Assembly (NCBI RefSeq): GCF_900142845.1
Contig: NZ_FSRU01000001.1
Coordinates: 1,488,001 to 1,552,000, forward strand
DNA: 64,000 nucleotides
From: Paraburkholderia phenazinium
GTDB lineage: Bacteria > Pseudomonadota > Gammaproteobacteria > Burkholderiales > Burkholderiaceae
Direction of reading: 5' to 3'
Below the pieces are notes generated by a model that was given only the letters and a program-made list of their open reading frames with translations, was not told the origin of the DNA and did not search any database. Positions within the stretch are counted from its first letter, which is position 1. Each line of letters begins with the position of its first letter. This document shows positions 1 to 8,105 of the stretch, piece after piece. The translations under genes and the position numbers were made by a program.

Positions 1-598
1 TCAGGATCGCTTCCATCGCGAGGTTGTCCACGCCGCACAGGATCGCGTAGCGGTCGCCCACGGCGTTGATCAGATCCGTGACGCGCCGCACGTCGCCGCA
101 CGACTCCTTGATCGCGACAATCTTCTTCTCGTCGGCAATCTCGGCAAACATCTCCGGCGTCATGTCGACGCCATACGCGAGCGGATTGTTGTAGATCATC
201 AGCGGCAATGCGCTGGCGTTCGCCACGCTGCGGAAATGATGCAGCGTCTCGCGCCGGTCCGACAGGTAGCGCAGGCCCGGCAAGACCATATAGCCGGCCG
301 CGCCGCGCTTCGCGCCCGCTTCGGCCTGGCGGCAGCCGTCGAGCGTGCTGTTTTCGGCGATCGTCAGGAGCACCGGCACCCGGCCGCGAGAGGCGTCCAC
401 GGCGATGTCGAGCACCTCGAGCTTTTCGTCGAGCGAGAGGGTCGAGGCTTCGCCGAGCGAGCCGCACACAATAATCCCATCCACCCCCGCGTCGATCTGC
501 GCTTCGATGTTCTTCTTCGTCCACGCCCGGTCTATGCTGAAATCCGCGTTGAACTTGGTGGTGACCGCGGGCAATACGCCTTCCCAGATATGTGCCAC
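1..598 (-). CDS. DHDPS-family 1-pyrroline-4-hydroxy-2-carboxylate deaminase (3' end outside window)
   Basis: This is the first 199 residues of a dihydrodipicolinate synthase/N-acetylneuraminate lyase family protein; the C-terminus lies beyond position 1. The start is GTG at 598, preceded by a good AGGAGAG ribosome site. Class I aldolase hallmarks are visible: the YNNP tyrosine (Y136) and the Schiff-base lysine in AIKES (K164). The family includes many lyases and deaminases, so the specific call rests on context. It is transcribed away from a hydroxyproline 2-epimerase and D-hydroxyproline dehydrogenase operon, where the expected next enzyme turns 1-pyrroline-4-hydroxy-2-carboxylate into 2-oxoglutarate semialdehyde and ammonia. 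A 13-bp copy of the intergenic repeat lies over codons 19-24. Confidence 0.82.
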   Translation of the reverse strand, partial: MAHIWEGVLPAVTTKFNADFSIDRAWTKKNIEAQIDAGVDGIIVCGSLGEASTLSLDEKLEVLDIAVDASRGRVPVLLTIAENSTLDGCRQAEAGAKRGAAGYMVLPGLRYLSDRRETLHHFRSVANASALPLMIYNNPLAYGVDMTPEMFAEIADEKKIVAIKESCGDVRRVTDLINAVGDRYAILCGVDNLAMEAIL

Positions 599-679
599 GA
601 CTTCTCTCCTGAGTGTGATGAGTTGACCGCAGTGTAAGCAGGGAAAAAGCTGCCGTCTTGCGCGATTCGCGCGTGCCGG

Positions 680-741
680 ATGACGATTTCAGCATAGGCG
701 CCGGCGGCGCGCAGCATCAGAGACTATGCTGAAATCGTCAT
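680..741. promoter_or_regulatory. 18-bp perfect inverted repeat in divergent hydroxyproline promoter region
   Basis: ATGACGATTTCAGCATAG at 680-697 is matched exactly by its reverse complement at 724-741, with a 26-bp spacer. The arm centres are 44 bp apart, about four helical turns. A third, same-orientation 13-bp copy (CTATGCTGAAATC) lies at 532-544 inside the deaminase gene. The position between two divergent catabolic genes suggests a pair of operator half-sites, probably for the AraC-type regulator encoded at 4501-5268. The binding protein is inferred. An RNA hairpin in the leader is the alternative. Confidence 0.65.
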
Positions 742-796
742 GATCCACGCATAATGACGCCAAGACCGGCCGAGTCGGCATTTCTAAGATAGCAGC

Positions 797-1744
797 ATGA
801 AAACCTTGAACGTGATTGATTCGCACACCGGCGGTGAACCGACCCGCCTGGTTGTGTCCGGCGGACCCGATCTCGGCAACGGGACGCTGGCCGAACGGCT
901 CGACGTATTCCGCACCCGCTTCGACGACTGGCGCGCCGGCATCGTCACGGAGCCGCGCGGCTCGGACGTCGTGGTGGGCGCGTTGCTATGCGAGCCGGAC
1001 GCGGCGGATTGCGCGGCCGGCGTGATCTTCTTCAACAACGTCGGCTACCTCGGCATGTGCGGACACGGCACGATCGGACTGGTGGTGTCGCTGGCGCATA
1101 TGGGGCGCATCGGACCCGGTCAGCATCGGATCGAAACGCCGGTGGGCATCGTCGAGGCCACGCTCAATGCGGACGGCAGCGTCGCTGTGCGCAACGTGCC
1201 GGCTTACCGGTATCGCCAGGCGGTGAGCGTCGAGGTGCCCGGTTACGGCGTGTTGACCGGCGATATCGCCTGGGGCGGCAACTGGTTTTTCCTCGTCGCC
1301 GAGCACGGCCGCACGCTCGAAGCGCGTCACATTGCCGAGTTGACCACCTTCAGTTCGGCGATTCGCGATGCGCTGATTGCACAACACATCACCGGCGCGG
1401 ACGGCGCGCTGATCGACCATATCGAATTGTTCGAGGCGGGTTCGCGCGAAGGGATCGACAGCCGCAGCTTCGTGCTGTGTCCGGGCAACGCCTACGACCG
1501 TTCGCCGTGCGGCACCGGCACCAGCGCGAAGGTGGCGTGCCTCGCCGCCGACGGCAAGCTCGCCGAGGGCGCGGTGTGGCGGCAGGAAAGCATCATCGGC
1601 AGCGTGTTCGAGGCTACGTATCGGAGCAGCGGTGACGGTGCGACCGTGGTGCCGACGATCACCGGCTACGCGCATATCATGGCGGAAGGGCGCCTGTGTT
1701 TCGACGAGCGCGATCCGTTTGCATGGGGTCTGCGTACGGCATGA
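797..1744 (+). CDS. lhpA: 4-hydroxyproline 2-epimerase (proline racemase family)
   Basis: This 315-residue cytoplasmic enzyme of the proline racemase superfamily interconverts trans-4-hydroxy-L-proline and cis-4-hydroxy-D-proline, the first step of bacterial hydroxyproline catabolism. Both catalytic cysteines of the two-base mechanism are present: C88 in MCGHGTIG and C238 in SPCGTGTSA. The second cysteine and the normal length separate it from trans-3-hydroxyproline dehydratases, which have a threonine or serine there. It heads a run of four genes, and its TGA overlaps the ATG of the next gene. The divergent deaminase and the dehydrogenase subunits downstream support the epimerase over a true proline racemase. 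Confidence 0.9.
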   Translation: MKTLNVIDSHTGGEPTRLVVSGGPDLGNGTLAERLDVFRTRFDDWRAGIVTEPRGSDVVVGALLCEPDAADCAAGVIFFNNVGYLGMCGHGTIGLVVSLAHMGRIGPGQHRIETPVGIVEATLNADGSVAVRNVPAYRYRQAVSVEVPGYGVLTGDIAWGGNWFFLVAEHGRTLEARHIAELTTFSSAIRDALIAQHITGADGALIDHIELFEAGSREGIDSRSFVLCPGNAYDRSPCGTGTSAKVACLAADGKLAEGAVWRQESIIGSVFEATYRSSGDGATVVPTITGYAHIMAEGRLCFDERDPFAWGLRTA

Positions 1745-2868
1745 CGGCAGATGCGGTGATCGTCGGCGCGGGGATTGTCGGTGCGGCCTGCGCGGCGGAG
1801 CTGGCCGCGCGCGGCATGCAGGTCGAGGTGCTCGATAGCCATGGCATCGGGGGCGGCGCGACGGCCGCGGGCATGGGGCACATCGTCGTGATGAACGACT
1901 CGCCCGCGGAGTTTGCGCTGAGCGCGTATTCGCGCGACCTGTGGCTCGAACTCGCGCCGCAACTGCGCAAGCGCGACGCGTTCTCGCGCTGCGGCACGCT
2001 TTGGGTCGCCGCCGACGACGAAGAGTGGCAAGCCGCACGTGCCATGCACGACGCGTTTGCGGCACGTGGAGTGGCCGCACAGTTGCTCGATAGCGCGGCG
2101 TTGCGCGCCTGCGAACCGGCGCTCGCGCCCGACATGGTGGGCGGCCTGCGGATCGAACACGACAGCATCGTGTACGCGCCGACCGTCGCCGAATGGTTGC
2201 TCACGCAAGCGCCGCACGCCGCGAATATCCGCGTGCGGCTCGACACGGAAGTCGCCGCCGTCGACGCCCATGGCGTGACGCTCGCCCATGGCGAGCGCAA
2301 GCACGCCGCTCATGTGATCGTGGCGAACGGCATTGGCGCGCAGAAGCTGGTGCCGTCGCTGCCGTTGCAGCCGAAGAAGGGCCATCTGCTGATCACGGAC
2401 CGCTATCCCGGCCTGATTCGCCATCAACTGCTTGAGCTCGGCTACATCAAAAGCGCCCATCATGCGGTGGGCACCTCCGTGGCGTTCAACGCGCAGCCGA
2501 GGCCGACCGGCCAGGTGCTGATCGGCTCGTCGCGCCAGTTCGACACCACCGATCCCGCCGTCGACATGCCCGTGCTCGCGCAGATGCTGCAGCGTGCCGC
2601 GCGCTATCTGCCGGCCTTGCCGACGCTCAACGGCATTCGCGCCTGGACCGGCTTCCGGGCGGCGACGCCGGATGGCCTGCCGCTGATCGGCCGCATGGGC
2701 GGCGCCGCGCAGGACTTGTGGGTGGCGGTGGGGCACGAGGGACTCGGTGTTACCACTTCGTTGGCGACGGCAAAACTGCTCGCGGCGCAGATCACCGGCG
2801 ACGCGCCGGCGATCTCGCTCGCGCCGTATTTGCCGCAACGTTTCGCGCAGGGAGGCGGTCATGTCTAG
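1741..2868 (+). CDS. D-hydroxyproline dehydrogenase, FAD-containing DAO-family subunit
   Basis: This is a 375-residue flavoprotein of the D-amino-acid oxidase (DadA/glycine oxidase) family. The N-terminal dinucleotide-binding motif [20 protein letters not shown] is at residues 5-24, and a C-terminal GLPLIGRMG region typically contacts FAD. The start is the ATG in the ATGA overlap with the epimerase; a longer frame reaching 1696 lies wholly inside that gene. With the next two genes it forms the heteromeric D-hydroxyproline dehydrogenase arrangement, in which this subunit oxidises cis-4-hydroxy-D-proline to 1-pyrroline-4-hydroxy-2-carboxylate. Opine oxidase subunit B has the same architecture, so the substrate is assigned from the epimerase and deaminase neighbours. 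Confidence 0.82.
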   Translation: MTADAVIVGAGIVGAACAAELAARGMQVEVLDSHGIGGGATAAGMGHIVVMNDSPAEFALSAYSRDLWLELAPQLRKRDAFSRCGTLWVAADDEEWQAARAMHDAFAARGVAAQLLDSAALRACEPALAPDMVGGLRIEHDSIVYAPTVAEWLLTQAPHAANIRVRLDTEVAAVDAHGVTLAHGERKHAAHVIVANGIGAQKLVPSLPLQPKKGHLLITDRYPGLIRHQLLELGYIKSAHHAVGTSVAFNAQPRPTGQVLIGSSRQFDTTDPAVDMPVLAQMLQRAARYLPALPTLNGIRAWTGFRAATPDGLPLIGRMGGAAQDLWVAVGHEGLGVTTSLATAKLLAAQITGDAPAISLAPYLPQRFAQGGGHV

Positions 2869-3127
2869 TCGCGTCGTCGAGCGGGTTCGCGTGACGATCG
2901 ACGCACGCACGGTGGAGGTCGAGGCCGGCACCCTGGTGGTGGCCGCGCTCGCCATAGCGGGTTTGCACGGCACGCGCACCTCCGTGAGCGGTCAACCGCG
3001 CGCGGCCTTGTGCGGGATGGGCGTCTGCCAGGAATGCCGCGTCACCATCGACGGCCGGACGCACGCGCTCGCGTGTCAGACGGTCTGTCGCGATGGTCAG
3101 ATCATTCAGACGACGGAGCCCGCGTGA
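2861..3127 (+). CDS. D-hydroxyproline dehydrogenase small [2Fe-2S] subunit
   Basis: This 88-residue HcnA-type ferredoxin-like protein has the plant-type cluster signature CGMGVCQEC at about residues 51-59 and a fourth cysteine in the later LACQTV stretch. The start ATG at 2861 has the GGAGG ribosome site at 2851-2855 and overlaps the previous gene by 8 bp. The next gene begins at a GTGA overlap with its stop. Small proteins of this kind form the middle subunit of heterotrimeric opine, hydroxyproline and hydrogen-cyanide-type dehydrogenases and relay electrons between two flavin subunits. Confidence 0.85.
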   Translation: MSSRVVERVRVTIDARTVEVEAGTLVVAALAIAGLHGTRTSVSGQPRAALCGMGVCQECRVTIDGRTHALACQTVCRDGQIIQTTEPA

Positions 3128-4419
3128 ATCGGCACTATGACGTGGTGGTGGTGGGCGCGGGCCCGGCCGGGTTGAACGCAGCGCGTACGGCGGCGCAGGC
3201 GGGCGCAGAGGTCGCCGTGTTCGACGACAACCCGCGCGTCGGCGGACAGGTCTGGCGGCAAGGCCCAGGGCACGCGCCGCAGGCGCCGCTGCGCGAGGTA
3301 CACGAGGCGCTGACAGGTCATCCGAATGTGACGGTTTTCTCTTCGGTGCGGGTGATCGCGCCGCTGCCCCCACACGCGTTATTGCTGGAATCGGCGGCCG
3401 AGCAGGGCGGCATGTGCGTCAGTTACGGCCAACTGATCCTCGCGACCGGCGCGCGCGAACGTCTGCTGCCGTTCGCCGGCTGGACGCTGCCAGGCGTGAC
3501 CGGAGCGGGTGCACTGCAGGCGTTGATCAAAGGCGGCACACCGGTGCGCGGCGAGCGCGTCGTGATTGCGGGCAGCGGCCCGTTGCTGCTTGCTTCGCTC
3601 GCCACGGCTCGGGCCGCGGGCGCCCAGGTGGTGGCGGTGGTCGAGCAGGCCTCGGCGTTGGCGCTGGCGCGTTTCGCCGCTTCGCTGCTGGCGACGCCCT
3701 CCAAGCTGCTGCAGGCCGCGCAATTGACGCGTGGGTTCGCAGGGCTGCGCTACCTGAGCGGCAGCGTGGTGCGCGAAGCACGCGGTGCAGGCCGGGTTGA
3801 ACAGGTGACGATCCAGCGCGGCGAACGCGAGATCACGCTTGACTGCGATCGCATCGCGTGTGGCTACGGCCTCGTGCCCAATATCACGCTCGCGCAGGCG
3901 CTGGGTTGTGCGCTCGACGTGCGCGGCGCGGTCCGCATCGACGATCTGCAGCGGACTTCCGTGCAGGGCGTGCTCGCCGCCGGTGAATGCACGGGTATTG
4001 GCGGGATGGAGTTGGCGCGCGTCGAAGGCGAGATTGCGGGTTATGTGGCAAGCGGCGCGCTGCCGGATCTGGGCGCCCGGCCAGATTTGCGCGCGCAACG
4101 CTCGCGTTGGCAACGCTTCGCTCAGCGCGTGGACGATGCGTTCACCTTGAGCGAGGCGGCCCGCGCGCTCCCGCCCGACGACACCTTGCTATGCCGCTGC
4201 GAAGACGTGACGCTCGGCGAAGTGCGAACTCATGCCGAATGGCGCGACGCCAAGCTGCACACGCGCTGCGGGATGGGCGCGTGCCAGGGGCGCATCTGCG
4301 GCACGGCTGCCGGCACGTATTTCGGCTGGCAGACGGCGCAGCCACGTCCGCCGTTTCATCCGGCGCAGATCGGCACGTTGATGGCTGCGTGCGAGCAGGA
4401 CCTGGCTTCGACGGATTGA
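3124..4419 (+). CDS. D-hydroxyproline dehydrogenase NAD/FAD oxidoreductase subunit
   Basis: This 431-residue pyridine-nucleotide-disulfide oxidoreductase-type flavoprotein resembles opine oxidase subunit A (HcnB). The start is GTG at 3124, overlapping the stop of the ferredoxin gene as GTGA. The N-terminal FAD motif VVVGAGPAGLNAA begins at about residue 7, a second nucleotide-binding glycine motif (IAGSGPLLLASLA) is near residue 147, and the C-terminus carries a BFD-like cysteine cluster (LCRCEDV and CGMGACQGRICG). These are the signs of the large subunit of a heterotrimeric dehydrogenase. The three subunits are translationally coupled, implying fixed stoichiometry and probable membrane electron transfer. 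Confidence 0.82.
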   Translation: MNRHYDVVVVGAGPAGLNAARTAAQAGAEVAVFDDNPRVGGQVWRQGPGHAPQAPLREVHEALTGHPNVTVFSSVRVIAPLPPHALLLESAAEQGGMCVSYGQLILATGARERLLPFAGWTLPGVTGAGALQALIKGGTPVRGERVVIAGSGPLLLASLATARAAGAQVVAVVEQASALALARFAASLLATPSKLLQAAQLTRGFAGLRYLSGSVVREARGAGRVEQVTIQRGEREITLDCDRIACGYGLVPNITLAQALGCALDVRGAVRIDDLQRTSVQGVLAAGECTGIGGMELARVEGEIAGYVASGALPDLGARPDLRAQRSRWQRFAQRVDDAFTLSEAARALPPDDTLLCRCEDVTLGEVRTHAEWRDAKLHTRCGMGACQGRICGTAAGTYFGWQTAQPRPPFHPAQIGTLMAACEQDLASTD

Positions 4420-4430
4420 GGCGCACATTT

Positions 4431-4457
4431 TTTCACCGCATCGCGCGGCCCTATAAT
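4431..4457 (+). promoter_or_regulatory. Putative promoter of the PAS-AraC regulator gene
   Basis: A consensus TATAAT lies at 4452-4457. A T-rich element, TTTCAC at 4431-4436, lies 15 bp upstream as a weak -35. It sits in the 81-bp gap after the dehydrogenase operon, so the regulator can be expressed independently of it. Confidence 0.45.
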
Positions 4458-4500
4458 CAAGCGCACAAGACCACCGCACCGGATGCACGGGACACGCAAG

Positions 4501-5268
4501 ATGAACACGCTGGCTCACCCGCTCGACCCAGCCGATGCCACGCTAAGCGGCATGCTCTCGCATTTCACGCTGCTCGAACCTGTCTTCGACGCGATGCCGG
4601 ACGTCGTGTTTTTCGTCAAGGACGCGCAGGCGCGCTACGCGCTGGTGAACCGCACGCTGGCCTCGCGCTGCGGCTACAAGGACAAGACGGCGCTGCTCGG
4701 CAAGACCGCCGAGGATGTGTTCCCGCGCCGCTTCGGGCGCATCTACACCGCGCAGGACATCGCGATCATCAATGTCGGCAACCAGATGGTCGATCAGCTG
4801 GAGCTGCATCTTTACCCCGGGCGGCAACCGGGCTGGTGTCTCACCTGCAAGCAGCCGCTGCGCGATCCGGCGGGGCGGGTGGTGGGGCTGGCGGGCATCT
4901 CGCGCGATCTGAAAGCGGACGAGGGCAGCCATCCCGCGTACAGCCGGCTCGCCGCGGTTGTGCAGTACATTCAGGACAATTACGTGCAGCCGCTGAATCT
5001 GAAACAGCTTGCGGCGATGGCGGACATGTCGGTGGCGCAGCTCGAACGGTATTTCCACAAGGTGTTTCATCTGACGCCGCGTCAGGTGCTGCTGAAAACG
5101 CGGCTCGATGCGGCCACCGCCCTGCTGGTGTCGCACGACAAGGTCACGGATGTGGCCGCGTTGTGCGGCTATACCGATCACAGCGCGTTCACGCGGCAGT
5201 TCAAGGCGACGGTCGGCATCACGCCCACCGAATACCGCATGCTGCTGCATGGGACCGCGCATGGCTGA
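4501..5268 (+). CDS. AraC-family regulator with N-terminal PAS domain
   Basis: This is a 255-residue transcription factor. Residues 20-120 read as a PAS sensor domain (FDAMPDVVFFVKD, with YALVNRT and the GKTAEDVFP turn). Residues 150-255 are an AraC/XylS DNA-binding domain with two helix-turn-helix units and the signature DVAALCGYTDHSAFTRQFK. Start 4501 is preferred because the PAS domain follows closely; an in-frame ATG at 4483 is the alternative. It follows the hydroxyproline operon on the same strand and is the obvious candidate activator for both divergent arms, as an AraC-type protein (LhpR) is in Pseudomonas aeruginosa. What the PAS domain senses cannot be read from the sequence. Confidence 0.85.
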   Translation: MNTLAHPLDPADATLSGMLSHFTLLEPVFDAMPDVVFFVKDAQARYALVNRTLASRCGYKDKTALLGKTAEDVFPRRFGRIYTAQDIAIINVGNQMVDQLELHLYPGRQPGWCLTCKQPLRDPAGRVVGLAGISRDLKADEGSHPAYSRLAAVVQYIQDNYVQPLNLKQLAAMADMSVAQLERYFHKVFHLTPRQVLLKTRLDAATALLVSHDKVTDVAALCGYTDHSAFTRQFKATVGITPTEYRMLLHGTAHG

Positions 5269-5351
5269 TCCAGCCGCGACGCGCGACTGCTGCATGAGCG
5301 CATAAAAGCTGCTATACAGCCGGTTCAACGTTGATTTGTCGCCCGCATCGC

Positions 5352-5687
5352 ATGGCCCGCCGTCGTCCGAGTCACCACTACTACGTCTATGTCGTCGCGT
5401 TGTCGGACACGGTCTGGAACGAGGCGCGTTTTCGCCGTTCGAACCCGGACTACCGGTTCGAGCGGCCATGCGTGTATGTGGGTATGACGGGGTTGGACCC
5501 GGACCTGCGTTTCGACCGTCACAAGGCGGATATCCAGGCGAATCGCTACGTGCGCGATTACGGCCTGCGCCTGATGCCTGAGCTGTATGAGGTGTTCAAT
5601 CCGATGCCCTACGACGGCGCGCGAGACATGGAAGTCGAACTGGCGATTGGACTGCGTGAAGCGGGTTACGCGGTGTGGCAGGCTTAG
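5352..5687 (+). CDS. Small GIY-YIG-like protein
   Basis: This is a 111-residue basic protein. It shows a YVYVV strand near residue 11, a CVYVGMTG strand near residue 40 and then RFDRHK, the order seen in GIY-YIG nuclease-like domains (two tyrosine-containing strands, an arginine, a histidine). A glutamate follows in MEVELAIGL. The first element is YVY, not a strict GIY. I chose the ATG at 5352 over a TTG at 5331. It stands alone after the AraC gene, with TATACA at 5313-5318 as a possible -10. Nuclease activity is unproven; it may be a degenerate fold used for binding. Confidence 0.6.
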   Translation: MARRRPSHHYYVYVVALSDTVWNEARFRRSNPDYRFERPCVYVGMTGLDPDLRFDRHKADIQANRYVRDYGLRLMPELYEVFNPMPYDGARDMEVELAIGLREAGYAVWQA

Positions 5688-5747
5688 AAACGTAGCGCCC
5701 TTGAGCCGTCACGGCGGTGCAACAGAAAAGCTGATGAAAGCCCGCTG

Positions 5748-6008
5748 TTAGCGGATGCCCAGTCCACGCAGGACGGCATTTCCTTCTTGCGTCAGACGAA
5801 TGCTCGGTGCACCGGCTTCGGTGGCGACCGTCTCGACGAGGCCTGCCTCGTGGAGCATGGGAATTTCGGGTTTGGCGAACGCATCGATCGGCGCATGCAG
5901 CAACAGCAGCAGCGTGGCGAGTTCGTGATGGCTCAATAGCCGACGCAGCATGGTCGGGCGCTTGGCCGGCGCCGTGGCATCGTTTGCGTCGCGAGTCGTT
6001 TTGTACAT
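5748..6008 (-). CDS. Small hypothetical protein, possible winged-helix fold
   Basis: This is an 86-residue protein of unknown function. The start at 6008 is fixed by a full AGGAGG ribosome site; in-frame ATGs further upstream lack one. The middle region (SHHELATLLLLLHAP, then LHEAGLVETV and IRLTQEGNAVLRGLG) has the helix-helix-wing pattern of small winged-helix proteins, where the last segment resembles the MarR-like phrase LT-x-G. That is a pattern reading only. The ribosome site and start codon lie in a short imperfect palindrome (GTACAT/ATGTAC), which might affect translation. Confidence 0.6.
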   Translation of the reverse strand: MYKTTRDANDATAPAKRPTMLRRLLSHHELATLLLLLHAPIDAFAKPEIPMLHEAGLVETVATEAGAPSIRLTQEGNAVLRGLGIR

Positions 6009-6049
6009 GGTATGTACCTCCTGCTTTTTCATTGTCCGGTGGATCATGG

Positions 6050-6084
6050 GGCCCAAGTCTTAAACCATTCTTAAGACTCGGGCC
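6050..6084. promoter_or_regulatory. 14-bp inverted repeat with one mismatch
   Basis: Arms at 6050-6063 and 6071-6084 pair except at one position (A6055/C6079), around a 7-bp centre. The core is AGTCTTAA facing TTAAGACT. It lies downstream of the lipoprotein gene and upstream of the 86-residue protein, both on the minus strand. No T-run follows on either strand, so an operator or mRNA stem is as likely as a terminator. Confidence 0.5.
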
Positions 6085-6177
6085 TGAAGCGGCAGGTTCG
6101 CGGTGTTTCGATCCGGTATTGATTACCGGCTCTTACGGTACGGCAGGTTACGAAGCGGTTACTGAACGGTTTCGAAA

Positions 6178-6510
6178 CTATTGCGGCGCGCAGATTTTGC
6201 TCGCGCCTTCGATCCACAGGTTGTCCACGTGGCGCTTGCCGGCGTAGAAACGGTAGGTGGTGGCGCCATTGTCGGCGCGGATCTTGACGACGTTCGAATC
6301 GCCGAAATCGAGCATTTGACCTTCCGGCAGCGGCGTGGTCTCGAACGTGGCGTTGTGTTTGGCCGCTTGCTGCGTCATGCAGGCCACCACATCGCCGACG
6401 GGGCGCTGCGTGTTGCCGTCGACCACGGGTTCGCCCGAATCCGGGTTCTGGAAATACGCGCATGCGCTGAGAAGCAGGGGAACGGACAGGACTACGGCAA
6501 ACTTCTTCAT
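6178..6510 (-). CDS. Small predicted lipoprotein
   Basis: This 110-residue protein has a lipoprotein signal peptide: positively charged start, hydrophobic stretch and lipobox LSAC, giving a predicted lipidated cysteine at residue 17. The mature part is soluble, with several charged residues and two further cysteines (VACMTQQ and SKICAPQ) that could form a disulfide in the periplasm. The start is supported by GGAG upstream. I do not recognise a functional family. It is on the same strand as the porin, separated by 282 bp that show no gene. Confidence 0.75.
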   Translation of the reverse strand: MKKFAVVLSVPLLLSACAYFQNPDSGEPVVDGNTQRPVGDVVACMTQQAAKHNATFETTPLPEGQMLDFGDSNVVKIRADNGATTYRFYAGKRHVDNLWIEGASKICAPQ

Positions 6511-6792
6511 AGGTCTCCAGATGGGTTCGGTCCCTGCGGCCCGCGAATCCGGCGCCGAACGGATCCAGGTGCTGAAAGCGCGCTGTACGGTGCGACCCGC
6601 TCGGGGCGGCCGGCAGTGGACGGCAGATCAGGCGTCATTATATCGGCGCAACAAGCGTGCCTCGGCCGAAGGGGAGACGCTGCCGCATTGGAGACGGCAG
6701 TAAAGCCGTGGAGGAGGCGGGAGCGCCGCTACCGGCGCGCACAGATGCGACGCCGGCAGCGGGCGGATGAAGCAGGCAACAACTTCCGCTGC

Positions 6793-7974
6793 TTAGAACA
6801 AAACGGCAATACCCAACATGCCGACGAACTGCGCATTGGTCGACGACGGCGTCGAATTCTGCGAGTCGCCAACGGCCGGTGTGGCATCGACGATATCCCC
6901 GGCGCCCTTCGCGCCGAGCGTCTGACCGTTCGCCCGCTGGTAAGCCTCCACCGCATACAGCGTGGTGCGCTTGGAGAGGTGATAGGCCTGTTTCAGCGAG
7001 TACTGCTGATAGCGCGCCGCACTGGTGATGCCGTTGGCTTGCGACGCCATCGTGTACGAGAACGCGCCCGCGATATCGAAGGCCGGGCTGAAGCGATAGG
7101 TGGCGAGTGCTGCGTAGGTGTTGAAGATCGCGGTGTCGCGGAAGATGGAATGGCTGCCCGCCACGTACTGAACGTTGGTGTACGTCAGACCCATCATCAG
7201 GCTGCCGATCGTATAGTCCGCGGCCGCGGCGATGTGCTGAAGCGCCTTCGCCGACACATACCCGGTATTGAGCGACGAGGTGCCGAAACTGCCCGTCGAG
7301 GCGGGATCGAAGCCCGTGGTCTGCTGCGCGTTGTCCATGCGCAGATAACCCGCGGCGAGATTCACCGGACCGGTTGCATAACGCACCCCTGCGCTGATGG
7401 TCTGGCCTTTGCCGGTGCTGCCGGCAATGCCGCCCAATGCGTACATGCCGCCTGCTTGCAGGCCGTTCCAGTTCGGCGTGTTGTAGATCAGCGAATTGTT
7501 GATGCGGATCGTGGTGTCGAGACCGTCGATGTCGCCCGGATGCGCGCCCGTTGCGCCGGTCAGCCAGTTGCTCGAGGCGAGCGGCCCGACGAACTGGTAG
7601 TACGTGGTGTACTGGCGGCCCATCGTGAACGTGCCGTAGAGCGGGTTTTGCGCGCCGATATACGCCTGGCGGTTGAAGATCTGCGTGGACGACGACAGCG
7701 CACCCGTGTTCGGATCGAAGCCGTTCTGCAAGTCGAAAACGATCGTGGTGCCGCCGCCAATGTCTTCAACGCCGCGCAGGCCCCATTTCGATGCATACAG
7801 GTTGCCCTGCCGCAGATACACGTTGGACGCACCCTTCTGGTTATTGGCGTAGACGATCGCGTCGTCTACCGCGCCGTACAGCGTCACGCTGCTTTGCGCG
7901 AAGGCCGGGCTGGCGAGCAAGGTTGCGCTGGCCGTAAATGCGAGTTTTCTCAATGTGCCGCTTGTGTGTTTCAT
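6793..7974 (-). CDS. Burkholderia-type trimeric porin (OmpC/Porin_4 family)
   Basis: This is a 393-residue outer membrane beta-barrel porin. A Sec signal peptide ends in SPAFA-Q near residue 26, followed by the typical first strand SSVTLYGAVDDAI and the conserved KWGLRGVEDIGGG and FNRQAYIG segments. The last residue is phenylalanine in a GIAVLF ending, the C-terminal signal for outer membrane assembly. AAGGAGA stands 7 bp before the ATG. Porins of this family are general or substrate-induced channels. Its location just downstream of quiC on the same strand hints at uptake linked to quinate or shikimate, but a hairpin between the two genes may separate transcription. Confidence 0.92.
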   Translation of the reverse strand: MKHTSGTLRKLAFTASATLLASPAFAQSSVTLYGAVDDAIVYANNQKGASNVYLRQGNLYASKWGLRGVEDIGGGTTIVFDLQNGFDPNTGALSSSTQIFNRQAYIGAQNPLYGTFTMGRQYTTYYQFVGPLASSNWLTGATGAHPGDIDGLDTTIRINNSLIYNTPNWNGLQAGGMYALGGIAGSTGKGQTISAGVRYATGPVNLAAGYLRMDNAQQTTGFDPASTGSFGTSSLNTGYVSAKALQHIAAAADYTIGSLMMGLTYTNVQYVAGSHSIFRDTAIFNTYAALATYRFSPAFDIAGAFSYTMASQANGITSAARYQQYSLKQAYHLSKRTTLYAVEAYQRANGQTLGAKGAGDIVDATPAVGDSQNSTPSSTNAQFVGMLGIAVLF

Positions 7975-8029
7975 CTACAGTCTCCTTCGTTGTCCATAAG
8001 ATCGCCGGATAAATCATTGAGTTTTTACG

Positions 8030-8049
8030 CGGGCCCTTCGGGCGGCCCG
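8030..8049. terminator. GC-rich hairpin between quiC and porin
   Basis: CGGGCC at 8030-8035 pairs with GGCCCG at 8044-8049, and a nested GCCC-TTC-GGGC stem can form inside. T-runs flank it on both strands (GTTTTTA before, GCTTTTG after), so it could work as a terminator for quiC. Confidence 0.4.
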
Positions 8050-8105
8050 TCGCTTTTGAAACGCTAAATCAACGTCTGGGTGAATCGGTCAAACCACGTC
8101 ACGGC

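Noticed and set aside
986..2080. Long minus-strand open frame opposite the epimerase and FAD subunit
   Set aside because: High-GC shadow of well-supported plus-strand genes; Arg/Ala/His-rich composition and no family motif.
6181..8067. 628-codon plus-strand open frame across the lipoprotein and porin genes
   Set aside because: Antisense to a porin with signal peptide and C-terminal phenylalanine; the translation is Arg/Gly-rich without motifs.
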